From the NCBI GenBank assembly GCA_024699595.1, contig JAILPG010000134.1, positions 1 to 22,677 on the forward strand: DNA of 22,677 bases. The letters are read 5' to 3'. The notes beneath the pieces are model-generated. The model saw nothing but the letters and a program-made list of their open reading frames with translations, made no database searches and was not told the DNA's origin. The stretch is from Lachnospiraceae bacterium (lineage in GTDB: Bacteria; Bacillota_A; Clostridia; Lachnospirales; Lachnospiraceae). The position numbers were made by a program, and so were the translations under genes. Of this stretch, positions 1 through 8,121 are shown in pieces; position 1 is the first letter of the stretch, and each line of letters opens with the position of its first letter.

Positions 1-1053
1 TCCTAAAGGAACATAGTTGCAGCCCTTTGCATCAAGACCCTGCTGCTTGAATACATCATTAACCGTGTAAGCGAAATCCCACCACTGGTCAACCATACCA
101 AGAACACGGCCGGTAGAAAGCTTAGCAATATACTCGTCATAAGTCTGAGTGAATGACTCGGGATCTACGAAGCCCTTCTGATACTCTTCGTTGAGCTTCT
201 GGAAGTAAAGCTTTGTATCTTCTGATACGTTGTAGTCTTCGATCGTCATGGTTTCCTTGTTAACGATTACAGAACCGTCATTAGGATATCCTGCAAGGAA
301 CTGTCCTGCATTCTCAAGGCAGAAATATCTCCAGTCTTCGCAGAGGATAGTGTAAGCCATGTTCTCTGTGCCGTCATCCATTGTAGGATTAGCTGCGATG
401 TAATCCTCAAGGAGCTTGAAGTAATCATCCATGGTCTCGATCTTCGGATAGCCTGCCCACTCAAGAACACGAACCTGGATCCAGAATGCCTCGTCGTTAT
501 GAGTTGTAACGGTTGTAGCACCCTTGTTGTTTCCGAAAGGATTGATCCAGTAGATGTGTCCGTCGGGCTGACGGAACTTCTCCCACTCTTCCTCGGTAAA
601 CCATTTTTCCTTGAACTCAGGATACTGGTCAATATAATCATCGAGGGGAATAAGAGCATCTGCGTCGATAAGAAGGTTCATTTCATCGGAATCGATGAAA
701 TCGGGATACTCGCCGCCTGCGATAAGTGTACCGGTTGCTTCTGAAGCTGTCTGACCGGTAAGCCATGTCTCTTTAACCTTTACGCCCCACTTGTCAGCGA
801 TCATCTGAGCGATCTCATTGTCATCATTGATCTCTGAGCCGGGCATTGTGATGAACATCGTGAACTCAGCAACGTCACCGCTTGATGCATCAGAGGTATC
901 CGTGTCTGAAGATGTCGTGTCGGCAGTAGCCGTTGTGTCTGTTGTGGTGTTGTCAGCAGGAGCATTATCAGCGTCCTTGCCGCCGCAGCCAGCAAGCAGA
1001 GATGTTACCATTGCGCAACTGAGTAATAATGCTGCAATTCTCTTTACTTTCAT
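1..1053 (-). CDS. Sugar ABC transporter solute-binding lipoprotein, C-terminus cut by window edge
   Basis: The open frame runs 351 codons from an ATG at 1053 to the left edge with no stop, so the C-terminus is missing. A good Shine-Dalgarno (GGGAGGAAG) lies just upstream. The N-terminus is a lipoprotein signal: charged MKVKR, a hydrophobic stretch, then LLAGC with Cys23 as the lipidated residue. A Thr/Ser/Asp-rich spacer (about 25-60) leads into the binding domain (EFTMFITMPG..., later WGVKVKETW and GGEYPDFI). This resembles the LplA/YtcQ-type family of extracellular solute-binding proteins, which deliver oligosaccharides to CUT1 permeases at the membrane; the sugar cannot be told. All Ile codons are ATC or ATT, none ATA, unlike the neighbouring genes, which suggests high expression. 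It follows the YesM/YesN pair but has its own control region, so it is probably the first gene of a transporter operon continuing outside the window and controlled by that pair (inference). Confidence 0.92.
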   Translation of the reverse strand, partial: MKVKRIAALLLSCAMVTSLLAGCGGKDADNAPADNTTTDTTATADTTSSDTDTSDASSGDVAEFTMFITMPGSEINDDNEIAQMIADKWGVKVKETWLTGQTASEATGTLIAGGEYPDFIDSDEMNLLIDADALIPLDDYIDQYPEFKEKWFTEEEWEKFRQPDGHIYWINPFGNNKGATTVTTHNDEAFWIQVRVLEWAGYPKIETMDDYFKLLEDYIAANPTMDDGTENMAYTILCEDWRYFCLENAGQFLAGYPNDGSVIVNKETMTIEDYNVSEDTKLYFQKLNEEYQKGFVDPESFTQTYDEYIAKLSTGRVLGMVDQWWDFAYTVNDVFKQQGLDAKGCNYVPLG

Positions 1054-1099
1054 TTTCTTCCTCCCTGTGAAATGATTTGGGGGACAATTAACCCCGTTA

Positions 1100-1172
1100 A
1101 TACAATGATAATAAAAATGGCTTCATCAAACCACGGAGGAATTTCAGATAAAAGGGGGGTAAATTTCAGATA
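1100..1172 (-). promoter_or_regulatory. Control region of the solute-binding gene: AT-rich core promoter and two 11-bp direct repeats
   Basis: The 11-mer AATTTCAGATA (plus-strand sense) occurs twice, at 1140-1150 and 1162-1172, exactly 22 bp start to start, about two helical turns. Downstream on the minus strand is an AT-rich stretch with possible -10 hexamers (TATTAT at 1108-1113, TATCAT at 1105-1110) but no good -35. With the TATCAT box, the repeats would sit near -42 to -52 and -64 to -74, the usual place for AraC-family activators. The nearest such regulator is the YesN-like protein at 1236-2837. The repeats are seen; the binding is inferred. Confidence 0.55.
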
Positions 1173-1207
1173 GGAAAAAAAGCAGAAAAATCAGCAGGAA
1201 GAATGCG

Positions 1208-1234
1208 AAAAAATGCCGGAAAACCCGGCATTTT
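1208..1234 (-). terminator. Rho-independent terminator after the YesN-like regulator
   Basis: On the minus strand, straight after the regulator's TGA, a stem ATGCCGG/CCGGCAT (extendable by three A-T pairs) closes a 5-nt loop and is followed by six Ts. This separates the two-component operon from the solute-binding gene downstream. Confidence 0.85.
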
Positions 1235-1235
1235 C

Positions 1236-2837
1236 TCAATTCTGCTTACGGTATTTTGCAGGCGTGCAGCCCTTAAGCTCTATGAATTTGCTGATAAAAT
1301 AGTCGGTATCCTTATAGCCGACCTTCTCGGCGATCACAGGGATCTTGTCGGCGGTCTTTAAGAGCATGGAGGCCGCTTCATCGATCCTTACCGAACACAG
1401 ATAGTCCTTGAATGACTGGTCATACCTTTTTTTGAAGAGCTGACCAAGGTAGGATGAGTTTACATAATATTTTCTGCTTAGATCCTTAAGAGTGAGATTT
1501 TCCGAAAAATTGGTCTTTATCTCCTTCTCTATCTCCAAAAGTACGCTGTGGGATACGTTTTTGCGAAGCTGGTTTAAATAATCGGCGTAGGATTCGGCAA
1601 ATCTCTTAAGATGATTTCTTCCGCCCCTGATCTCTCCGCCCTCATACACGTTATCGGAGATATATGTCATGACCTCTTCCTGATTGATGCTCTCATCAAG
1701 CTCCACTGCCAGATGCAGGAGACGAAACAGCAGATAATTCGTGTTGATGGACAGAGCCTTGTCGGACAGTATGCTGTTTCCGATGCCTGCCACGGCATCA
1801 TAAAGGGCATCCACCGAGGCATATATCCTGTCCTTGTCACCCAGTTCTATGCCGGATATGAGTCCGTCGAGCTCATCCTTGCATAAGAGCACTCCGCCCT
1901 CGTTTGCCTGGACATCTTCTTCATATATATAGATGGTCTTCTTTTCACTGAAGCTTCTGTAGGGTCTTAATGAGGCCGCGGATGAATAGGACCTTGAAAG
2001 CTTCGATATATCCTCGACTCTCTTTCCGACTAAGAATACGGGCTTATATCCCTCATCTGCTTCATTGATGCGCGCGCCCAGCCTGTCCAGGTATTTATTT
2101 ACATCCGTTCCGTATTCGCTTCCGAGGTCATCGGAAAAAATAAATGATATCTCATATTCATCGGTATATCCGGGGATATCCGGAAAGAGCCTGTCACTGT
2201 TTTTTCCAAGTATCGTCTTAATACGGTCACAGAGCCTGTCCTTTAATTCGATGATCTCCTCATCCGATCTTTCCTCCATCGAATCCAGGTTTCCGAAACA
2301 GATATTTACAAAACGGAAATCCCCCGCACCGTACCTGTGGAGACTGTGCTTTACGTATTCTATGTGCTTTTCCCTGGCTTTTCCCGCAAGTAAGAGCATG
2401 ATGTTCTGCGTAAGGTATGCCTTCTTCACATCGGCAGTCACCTCCGTAACGCTTACATCGGACTGTCTCCTGTTCTTGACCTTGTCGATCACCTCGATGA
2501 GGCTGTCAGCCCCAACAGGCTTTAAGAGATATTCAAGGGCTTCATATCTGAGTGCGGACTGGGCATAGTGAAAATCATTGTAACCGCTTACTATCACAAA
2601 ATATGCAGACGATATCTTATCTTCCCTTACTGTCTGCAAAAGCTCGATGCCTGTCATGACAGGCATCTTGATATCGGCAAATACAAGATCGACCTCATTG
2701 TTCTTAAGGTAATCAAGCGCCTCTTTGCCGTTTGCCGCTTTTTTTACTATCTGGCAGCCCTGTTCATTCCAGTCTATGAGCACAGAAAGTCCTTCCAGTA
2801 TAAAAGGTTCATCATCAACAAGCATCACCCTGATCAT
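1236..2837 (-). CDS. YesN-type response regulator with AraC DNA-binding domain
   Basis: This 533-aa protein has a receiver domain at 1-120 with the acidic pair D8/D9, the phospho-acceptor D55 (LVFADIKMP) and the conserved Lys in YLLKPVG. A long middle region (about 130-430) of unassigned function follows. The C-terminal 100 residues (433-533) form a double helix-turn-helix AraC domain, ending with the typical second HTH pattern IAEKVGYKDTDYFISKF and P-AKYR. Such regulators activate sugar transport and degradation genes when phosphorylated by a YesM kinase. The ATG lies inside the end of the kinase gene (23-bp overlap) with GGAGG upstream, so translation is probably coupled. A terminator follows. 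The likely target is the adjacent solute-binding gene, whose upstream region carries paired direct repeats. Confidence 0.93.
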   Translation of the reverse strand: MIRVMLVDDEPFILEGLSVLIDWNEQGCQIVKKAANGKEALDYLKNNEVDLVFADIKMPVMTGIELLQTVREDKISSAYFVIVSGYNDFHYAQSALRYEALEYLLKPVGADSLIEVIDKVKNRRQSDVSVTEVTADVKKAYLTQNIMLLLAGKAREKHIEYVKHSLHRYGAGDFRFVNICFGNLDSMEERSDEEIIELKDRLCDRIKTILGKNSDRLFPDIPGYTDEYEISFIFSDDLGSEYGTDVNKYLDRLGARINEADEGYKPVFLVGKRVEDISKLSRSYSSAASLRPYRSFSEKKTIYIYEEDVQANEGGVLLCKDELDGLISGIELGDKDRIYASVDALYDAVAGIGNSILSDKALSINTNYLLFRLLHLAVELDESINQEEVMTYISDNVYEGGEIRGGRNHLKRFAESYADYLNQLRKNVSHSVLLEIEKEIKTNFSENLTLKDLSRKYYVNSSYLGQLFKKRYDQSFKDYLCSVRIDEAASMLLKTADKIPVIAEKVGYKDTDYFISKFIELKGCTPAKYRKQN

Positions 2838-4599
2838 TATCTGTAAGCCTCCTTACGGGCACCGTTATCGTAATAAATGTTCCAACTTCCATCTCGCTCT
2901 CGATCTCAAAATGTGCCTCATCCTCTGTTCTCATCTTGAGTCTCAGACATGCATTTAACATTCCCACATGAGAGCCTCCCTTGATGTCATCAAGAGTACA
3001 GTTGTTCATTTTTTCGCTAAGATACTGTACATCCTCATCCGGCATTCCCTGTCCCGTATCCTCTATTTCCATTACGAGATCTTCGTTCTTTCTAAATACC
3101 CGCACATATACCCAGCAGGCCGTGGTCTTTCCCTCCATCCCGTGTACACAGGCATTCTCCACAAATGTGGTGAGCGTAAGTCTCGGGATCGTATATGCGC
3201 CGCAGTCATCCTCCGCCTGTATGTCAAACTTAAGCCGGTCTCCGAAGCGGTACTGCTGAAGCTCCAGATAGGACCGTATGAAGCTAAGCTCTTCAGCCAC
3301 AGTGGAACGGTCTGTCGACCAACTGATGTTCTGACGGACAAGAGTCGCCATCTTCTCTATCATATTGGCGGTCTCCTGCTCCTTCTTTAAGACGCTTCGC
3401 ATCCTGATGGTCTCTAAGATGTTGAACAGAAAATGCGGATTTATCTGTGAGTGCAGGGCAGATAGCTCCGCATTCTGCCTTGCAAGCTCCATATCCTGAC
3501 GTTCAAGCCTGTCCCTGTAGTTTTTCTCTATGAGACTGTTGAGTCTTTCAGCCATGCGGTTATAGCCGCGCATTAAAAGACCGATCTCATCCTTTCCGGC
3601 ATTTCCGTCGTTTATCCCGTTTATGCCGCTGATATTGTCTATATTGGCCTCATCAAAGGTTTTCGAGAGCACATAGAGCCTGCCCGCAAAGGATCTGTTT
3701 ATGAAAATGATCACAAGTATCGGCGCGATGAGGTTAAAGATTATGAGCACGCAGATAATGCCTAAATTGTGTCTGATCACATCCATTACACCGTTTTCGC
3801 TTCTCGTAACTACGATCCTGTAATCACGTCCGTACAGTGTCCATGGGGTCTCAAAGCCGATATCGCTGTCCTTGCCAAGGATCTCATATTCGGTCTGTGC
3901 ACTGGTCTGCTTGGTGTTTGACAAAAGGATCCTGTCTCCGTCGCACAGATACACAGGGTCGGTATAGGACAGGGCCAAAAGCTTTCTCTGCAACACTCCG
4001 TAATCCAGATCGATGTCCACGAGCATCTCCCTGTCATACCATTTAAAATGATCAAGCGGCCTTACCATTGACACTCTCTTTTTATTGAGGGTTCCCGGAT
4101 TGCTCTCACCGACATAATAAAAGCTTAGAAGAACCGGACTCTTTGCAGTCTTTATATCCTCATACCAGATGACATCTCTTATCGCATCTATATTGTAAAA
4201 GTTTCCGCCGTTTATTATGCCGTCATTCTCGCCATAGATGACGATACCCATGATCGAGGTTTCCCTGCCCCTTTCGAACTGGCTGAACACACCGTTCTTT
4301 ATCGCGATCCTCTTTTCATAAAAATCATAATCCGATTCAAAATCATCCGAAAGGAAAGCATATATATCCTCATTAAGATATATGTAGTTGATGACCGTGA
4401 CAGCCTCATCAAGAGCGGATCCGAGAATGTATTTGACCGATTCGGCGACAGCCTCCATCTGGTACTTTTCCTCTTTCTTCTCATTGAGGTTAAGCAGTGA
4501 GAGAATAACGCCGTCCGTAAGGATAAGGGGAATGAACATACAGGTAACGTAAACAAGCAGAAGCTTGTTCTTGATACTCAGATCATTCAGTTTTTCCAT
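2815..4599 (-). CDS. YesM-type sensor histidine kinase
   Basis: From the chosen ATG at 4599 the protein has 594 residues. TM1 is at about 12-36 and TM2 at about 278-300, bracketing an extracellular sensor region, followed by a HAMP-like linker (about 300-360), a coiled stretch, the His_kinase box SQINPHFLFNILETI with H389, and a HATPase with N-box FVENACVHG and G-box DTGQGMP. This is the family that senses extracellular carbohydrate or solute-binding protein and phosphorylates a YesN regulator, here the overlapping downstream gene. The frame stays open upstream to 4761, but that stretch reads through two hairpins and looks non-coding. ATG 4599 has AGGAA seven bases before it and gives the normal short N-terminus; ATG 4629 is the alternative. 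A -10-like TATAAT sits at 4673-4678 without a good -35. Confidence 0.9.
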   Translation of the reverse strand: MEKLNDLSIKNKLLLVYVTCMFIPLILTDGVILSLLNLNEKKEEKYQMEAVAESVKYILGSALDEAVTVINYIYLNEDIYAFLSDDFESDYDFYEKRIAIKNGVFSQFERGRETSIMGIVIYGENDGIINGGNFYNIDAIRDVIWYEDIKTAKSPVLLSFYYVGESNPGTLNKKRVSMVRPLDHFKWYDREMLVDIDLDYGVLQRKLLALSYTDPVYLCDGDRILLSNTKQTSAQTEYEILGKDSDIGFETPWTLYGRDYRIVVTRSENGVMDVIRHNLGIICVLIIFNLIAPILVIIFINRSFAGRLYVLSKTFDEANIDNISGINGINDGNAGKDEIGLLMRGYNRMAERLNSLIEKNYRDRLERQDMELARQNAELSALHSQINPHFLFNILETIRMRSVLKKEQETANMIEKMATLVRQNISWSTDRSTVAEELSFIRSYLELQQYRFGDRLKFDIQAEDDCGAYTIPRLTLTTFVENACVHGMEGKTTACWVYVRVFRKNEDLVMEIEDTGQGMPDEDVQYLSEKMNNCTLDDIKGGSHVGMLNACLRLKMRTEDEAHFEIESEMEVGTFITITVPVRRLTDNDQGDAC

Positions 4600-4650
4600 G
4601 ATGAAATTCCTGATCCTTACAAATATCATCTCTGCGATCCCTGTTAAGAA

Positions 4651-4673
4651 TGGACCCCCGTCCCGGGGGTCCA
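4651..4673 (-). terminator. GC-rich hairpin between the CofE-like gene and the sensor kinase, probable weak terminator
   Basis: TGGACCCCC (4651-4659) pairs with GGGGGTCCA (4665-4673); an inner G-C pair leaves a 3-nt loop. On the minus strand it is followed by TTCTTAAC, a poor T-tract, so termination may be partial. A TATAAT overlaps its upstream edge, so it could also form the 5' end of the kinase mRNA. Confidence 0.5.
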
Positions 4674-4700
4674 TTATACAAAATCCGTGCGCATATCTCC

Positions 4701-4736
4701 TACCAACTGATCTTTCCCAGGAAAGATCAGTTGGTA
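4701..4736. repeat. Perfect 17-bp inverted repeat with 2-nt spacer, overlapping a stop codon
   Basis: TACCAACTGATCTTTCC (4701-4717) and its exact reverse complement (4720-4736) are separated by CA. The last two sense codons and the TGA of the CofE-like gene lie within the right arm (4727-4735). No T-tract follows on either strand, so it is not a standard terminator. It may be a REP-like palindrome, an mRNA 3'-end stabiliser, or a protein-binding site. Confidence 0.8.
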
Positions 4737-5923
4737 TAGTTATCGAAATATCCCTGTACAAGTACTACCGGCGTTCCCTTGTCGCCCGAGCCCGAGGTCA
4801 GGTCGCAGAGTGAGCCGATAAGATCGGTAAGCTGTCTGGGTGTGGTACCCTCACTTGCCATCTTGCCCACAAGGTTTGCATCCTTTTTACGGATACTGTT
4901 TGAGATGGCTTCCTTGAGAGCATCTCCCGAAAGATCGGCAAAATCATTATCCGCAAGATATTTAAGCTTCAGCTCATTAGGTGTTCCGATGAGGCCTTCT
5001 GTAAATGCGGGTGATACAACGGGATCTGCAAGCTCCCAGATCTTTCCCTTGGGATCCTTGAATGCACCGTCACCGTATACCATTACTTCAACATGCTTTC
5101 CGGTCCTCTCCTTTATGATGCTCTGTATATCATCCACAAGCTGCTTGCACTCGCGCGGGAACAGCTTTACCTGATTCTCCGTTGCCTTGTTGGATCCGAG
5201 CAGTCCGAATCTCTCATTGCATCCGCTTCCGTTAACGGGACTGTTCATGATCTCGTCAAGTCCGTATACCTTCTTGGCTCCTGCTTCCTTTAATATCCTT
5301 TTGGTCCTTGCCCTTGTATGGATATCGCAGTTGATGATGCAGTCGGTATAATCAAGGATGGCCTTAGCCTGATTGGCAAAGATGATCTCCACTTCACACC
5401 CTGTCTCCTGAATGAGATCACTGTAATATTCAACATAATCAACACCCGTGAACTCATGCTTGCTGTATCCGAACAGCTCTCTGTATCTTTCAAGGCTCAG
5501 CACGTCACTGTAGGGGTTGATGCCTGCCTCATCTATCTTGTCAATGCTTACGAGCTCGTTGCCGACCTCATCCGAAGGGTATGACAGCATGAGCACGATC
5601 TTCCTTGCACCCTTTGCTATGCCGCGAAGGCAGATGGCAAAGCGGTTACGCGACAGAATGGGAAAAATGACTCCGATGGTACCGCCGTCAAATTTGCTCC
5701 TTACATCCTCAGCAATATCATCAACGGTGCAGTAGTTTCCCTGTGATCTTGCAACTATGGATTCGGTAACGGAGATGACATCCCTGTCCCTTATCTCAAA
5801 ACCTTCTGCCTCGGCAGCCTCCAAAACGCTGTCGGTCACGATCTGTGCAAGATCATCGCCCTGCCTTATTATGGGACATCTTATACCTCTTGAAACAGTT
5901 CCCACTCTTCTTTCATTTGCCAT
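4727..5923 (-). CDS. CofE-like protein (F420-0:gamma-glutamyl ligase family), role unknown
   Basis: This 398-aa protein starts at an ATG with GGAGGG upstream. Residues about 1-110 resemble the CofE/COG1478 fold: a GDDLAQIV segment, then RDRDVISVTESIVARSQGNY, like the conserved 'gDvlvvaeKivSkaEG' region of coenzyme F420 gamma-glutamyl ligases. Typical CofE proteins are about 250 residues, so the remaining C-terminal part (about 250-398, with GDGAFKDPKGKIWELADPVVSPAF and SEGTTPRQLTDLIGSLCDLTSGSGDKGTP) is extra. Related long forms are common in Firmicutes not known to make F420, so a true F420 role is doubtful and the substrate is unknown. Its stop codon lies within a long palindrome. It follows the fructokinase gene in the same direction with 163 bp between; I cannot tell whether they are cotranscribed. 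Confidence 0.75.
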   Translation of the reverse strand: MANERRVGTVSRGIRCPIIRQGDDLAQIVTDSVLEAAEAEGFEIRDRDVISVTESIVARSQGNYCTVDDIAEDVRSKFDGGTIGVIFPILSRNRFAICLRGIAKGARKIVLMLSYPSDEVGNELVSIDKIDEAGINPYSDVLSLERYRELFGYSKHEFTGVDYVEYYSDLIQETGCEVEIIFANQAKAILDYTDCIINCDIHTRARTKRILKEAGAKKVYGLDEIMNSPVNGSGCNERFGLLGSNKATENQVKLFPRECKQLVDDIQSIIKERTGKHVEVMVYGDGAFKDPKGKIWELADPVVSPAFTEGLIGTPNELKLKYLADNDFADLSGDALKEAISNSIRKKDANLVGKMASEGTTPRQLTDLIGSLCDLTSGSGDKGTPVVLVQGYFDNYTN

Positions 5924-6086
5924 GATAAAACCCTCCTGTCTTTATATTATGAGCAGCATGGAATATCTTTCATAAGAATATCGTCAGAGTCCCGTTCTTA
6001 TCCGTTCACAAAACAAGCCGGATGCAAGCGGATCCCGGACACCTATTTCATAATAACCTATATGTAAAAAAAATACATCTCTTTTT

Positions 6087-6956
6087 TCAGGCGAGTTCTC
6101 TGAGCCCTAAGACTGCCGCGCCGAGTATCCCCTGATCGTCATTTAGGCTCGGAAGCACCAGATAATCCTCTGCCGTCTCCTCCGATATAAGGGTGCTGTA
6201 GCCGTCATTAAGCTTTACCGAAAGCTCCCTTATCATACCGATGAGCGGCGGATAATGCATTATCCCTCCTCCGATGATTATCCTCTGCGGAGCATAGGTA
6301 TAGGTAAGGTCGCAGACCGCCTGCGCCAGATACCAGGCTTCAAGCTCCCAGGCAAAAGTGTTGTCTGTAAGCTCCTCTGCTTTTTTTCCCCATCTGCCCT
6401 TCATTGCAGTGCCCGAAGCAAGTCCCTCGATACAGCTTCCGTGATATTTGCAGCACCCCTCATACTTATCATTATGATGCCGCAAAAGCCTTATATGACC
6501 CGCCTCAGGATGGGCCGCGCCATGTAACAGCACTCCGCCCGTGCAGACTCCCATTCCTACACCGGTTCCAATAGTTATGTAAACCACGTCCGTCATTCCC
6601 TTTGACGCACCGTAGGTGATCTCTCCAAGCACAGCCCCGTTAACATCCGTATCAAATCCGACCGGGACCGACAGCGCCTCCTTAAGCGGGCTTAAGAAGT
6701 CATGATCGATCCATTCATATTTTGTGGTCTTTAAGATATAGCCGTAAGTCGCTGAATTTCTGTTTAGATCTATCGGGCCAAAGCAGGCAACTCCCAGCGC
6801 CTCTATATCCTTATCCCTGAAAAAATCAATGATCTTAGGCATAGTATCATCAGGCGTCCCGGTATTTATCCTGCCCCTTTCAAAAATATTTCCCTTTTCA
6901 TCGGTCACGGCGCATATTATCTTTGTGCCGCCGGCCTCTATCGCTCCTATTCTCAT
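6087..6956 (-). CDS. ROK-family fructokinase-type sugar kinase
   Basis: From ATG 6956 the protein has 289 residues; AAAGGA stands seven bases upstream. An in-frame ATG at 7007 exists but adds a non-conserved leader. It begins with the ROK nucleotide-binding motif GAIEAGGTK, has the catalytic Asp in FDTDVNGAVLGE, the GTGVGMG glycine loop, and the zinc-binding signature HPEAGH...GCCKYHGSCIEGLASG. It closely follows the GmuE/ScrK-type fructokinase pattern, including the RWGKKAEELTD segment. The expected reaction is ATP-dependent phosphorylation of fructose to fructose-6-phosphate in the cytoplasm; mannose is a possible alternative substrate. It is transcribed divergently from the PHP phosphatase and has no sugar hydrolase or transporter beside it. 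Confidence 0.9.
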   Translation of the reverse strand: MRIGAIEAGGTKIICAVTDEKGNIFERGRINTGTPDDTMPKIIDFFRDKDIEALGVACFGPIDLNRNSATYGYILKTTKYEWIDHDFLSPLKEALSVPVGFDTDVNGAVLGEITYGASKGMTDVVYITIGTGVGMGVCTGGVLLHGAAHPEAGHIRLLRHHNDKYEGCCKYHGSCIEGLASGTAMKGRWGKKAEELTDNTFAWELEAWYLAQAVCDLTYTYAPQRIIIGGGIMHYPPLIGMIRELSVKLNDGYSTLISEETAEDYLVLPSLNDDQGILGAAVLGLRELA

Positions 6957-7053
6957 ATCCTGTCCTTTCTCTGACCTGCCCGTACTGCGCTCTCTCGGTA
7001 AATCCACTTATGCAGGCACATTCCGGATCTATCCCTCTGCCCCCTGCATCATA

Positions 7054-7082
7054 TTTATATCATACGACGATCCGGCTGTCAC
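7054..7082 (-). promoter_or_regulatory. Promoter of the fructokinase gene
   Basis: On the minus strand GTGACA (7077-7082) is followed after 17 bp by TATAAA (7054-7059), with a TG one base before the -10 (extended -10). It points at the fructokinase about 100 bp downstream. Confidence 0.6.
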
Positions 7083-7120
7083 CCGCGAGGACTTCCTGTA
7101 ATACCCCTGTTCCCGCGCAC

Positions 7121-7149
7121 TTGCTTCAAACCATGCCCGATGTTATAAT
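7121..7149 (+). promoter_or_regulatory. Promoter of the PHP phosphatase gene
   Basis: TTGCTT (7121-7126), a 17-bp spacer, and a perfect TATAAT (7144-7149) preceded by TG one base away (extended -10). The transcript would start near 7156, about 90 bp before the ATG. It is back to back with the fructokinase promoter, so the two genes share a divergent control region. Confidence 0.7.
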
Positions 7150-7244
7150 GCCATATCGTAAACACAATAAATGTCCACATTTGAAACAGCAGACCAAAGC
7201 ACGCCATCGTGCACCGGCTGCATAACGGATCCGGAGACAGAGAC

Positions 7245-8078
7245 ATGACTGACAATACACTAAATACAACAGACGAAAGACTCCCCTTAAGGGTAAATCT
7301 TCATTCACATACTTTCCGCTGCGGCCATGCAACGGGAACGGAAAGGCAGTACGTTGAAGAGGCGGTACGCTGCGGCTTCACGGACTTCGGCTTTTCAGAC
7401 CATACTCCGATGCCCTGGCCCGAAGGATATGAATATCCCTCACACGTCAAGATGAAGATGGAAGAAATGGGTGATTATTCGGACACTATCCTTTCACTCA
7501 GGGAAGAGTACAAAGACAGGATAAATATATATCTCGGGCTTGAAGTGGAATACTATCCCAAGCTGTTTTCAAAGCTCATAAAGGAACTTAAGGCATATCC
7601 TCTCGAATACATGATCCTCGGCGAGCACAACTTTAACAACGGCTATGACGGAAACTGGTGCGGCTATGAGACGGATGATGACGATCTTTTGAAGAACTAT
7701 GTGGATCAGTGCATCGAGGGGCTCTCTACCGGTTATTTCCTCTACCTTGCCCATCCCGATCTCGTATACTACACAGGAAGCAAGAGTCTCTATCTGTCAG
7801 AAATGGAAAGACTCTGCCTTTATGCTTACGATAAAAAGATCCCGCTTGAGATAAATCTTTTAGGCCTTGGAGGCAACAGGAACTACCCAAATCCCGCCTT
7901 CTGGGAGCTTGCGGGAAAAATAGGCAACGACGTCGTAATAGGACTCGATGCTCACAGTGAAGTGATGATCGATGTGCCTGACATAATAAAGAAGGCAATG
8001 GACATAGTTGACCACTGCCATCTTAATCTTATAGAAAATCCCGCAAAAAACCTTACCCCCGGAAAGATCATGTGGTAG
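7245..8078 (+). CDS. PHP-family histidinol-phosphatase-type phosphatase
   Basis: From ATG 7245 (GGAGA upstream) the product has 277 residues; a GTG at 7209 is in frame but lacks a good ribosome site. The PHP metal-site motifs occur in order: NLHSHTFRCGHATG (H20, H22, H28), GFSDHTPMPWP, GLEVEYYP, ILGEHNF, YLAHPDL and GLDAHS near the C-terminus. Length and motif order fit the HisJ/HisK histidinol-phosphatases of Firmicutes, which remove phosphate from L-histidinol phosphate in histidine synthesis. No other his gene is nearby, and PHP proteins with other phosphoesters are known, so the substrate is only probable. It converges with the zinc-ribbon gene, leaving 43 bp with no clear terminator. Confidence 0.85.
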   Translation: MTDNTLNTTDERLPLRVNLHSHTFRCGHATGTERQYVEEAVRCGFTDFGFSDHTPMPWPEGYEYPSHVKMKMEEMGDYSDTILSLREEYKDRINIYLGLEVEYYPKLFSKLIKELKAYPLEYMILGEHNFNNGYDGNWCGYETDDDDLLKNYVDQCIEGLSTGYFLYLAHPDLVYYTGSKSLYLSEMERLCLYAYDKKIPLEINLLGLGGNRNYPNPAFWELAGKIGNDVVIGLDAHSEVMIDVPDIIKKAMDIVDHCHLNLIENPAKNLTPGKIMW

Positions 8079-8121
8079 TATCCGGAAAGCTTACGTAAAT
8101 GCGTTCAACCGCTCATCTGCC

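Noticed and set aside
2065..2568. 167-codon plus-strand open frame
   Set aside because: It lies wholly within the YesN-like regulator on the other strand, is Ser-rich as antisense frames often are, and has no ribosome site.
4600..4761. N-terminal extension of the YesM-like kinase to an ATG at 4761
   Set aside because: It reads through a 17-bp inverted repeat and a GC-rich hairpin, overlaps the upstream gene, and has no homology; the ATG at 4599 has a ribosome site and gives the normal family N-terminus.
6062..6078. ATGTA/TACAT hairpin with an A-rich loop after the fructokinase
   Set aside because: Five A-T-rich pairs and no T-tract on the correct side; too weak to call a terminator.
6957..7007. 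Extension of the fructokinase (MDLPRERSTGR...) and its likeness to the peptide read from the palindrome at 4701-4736
   Set aside because: The DNA likeness is only moderate and no inverted repeat is present here; the good ribosome site and the ROK motif favour ATG 6956.
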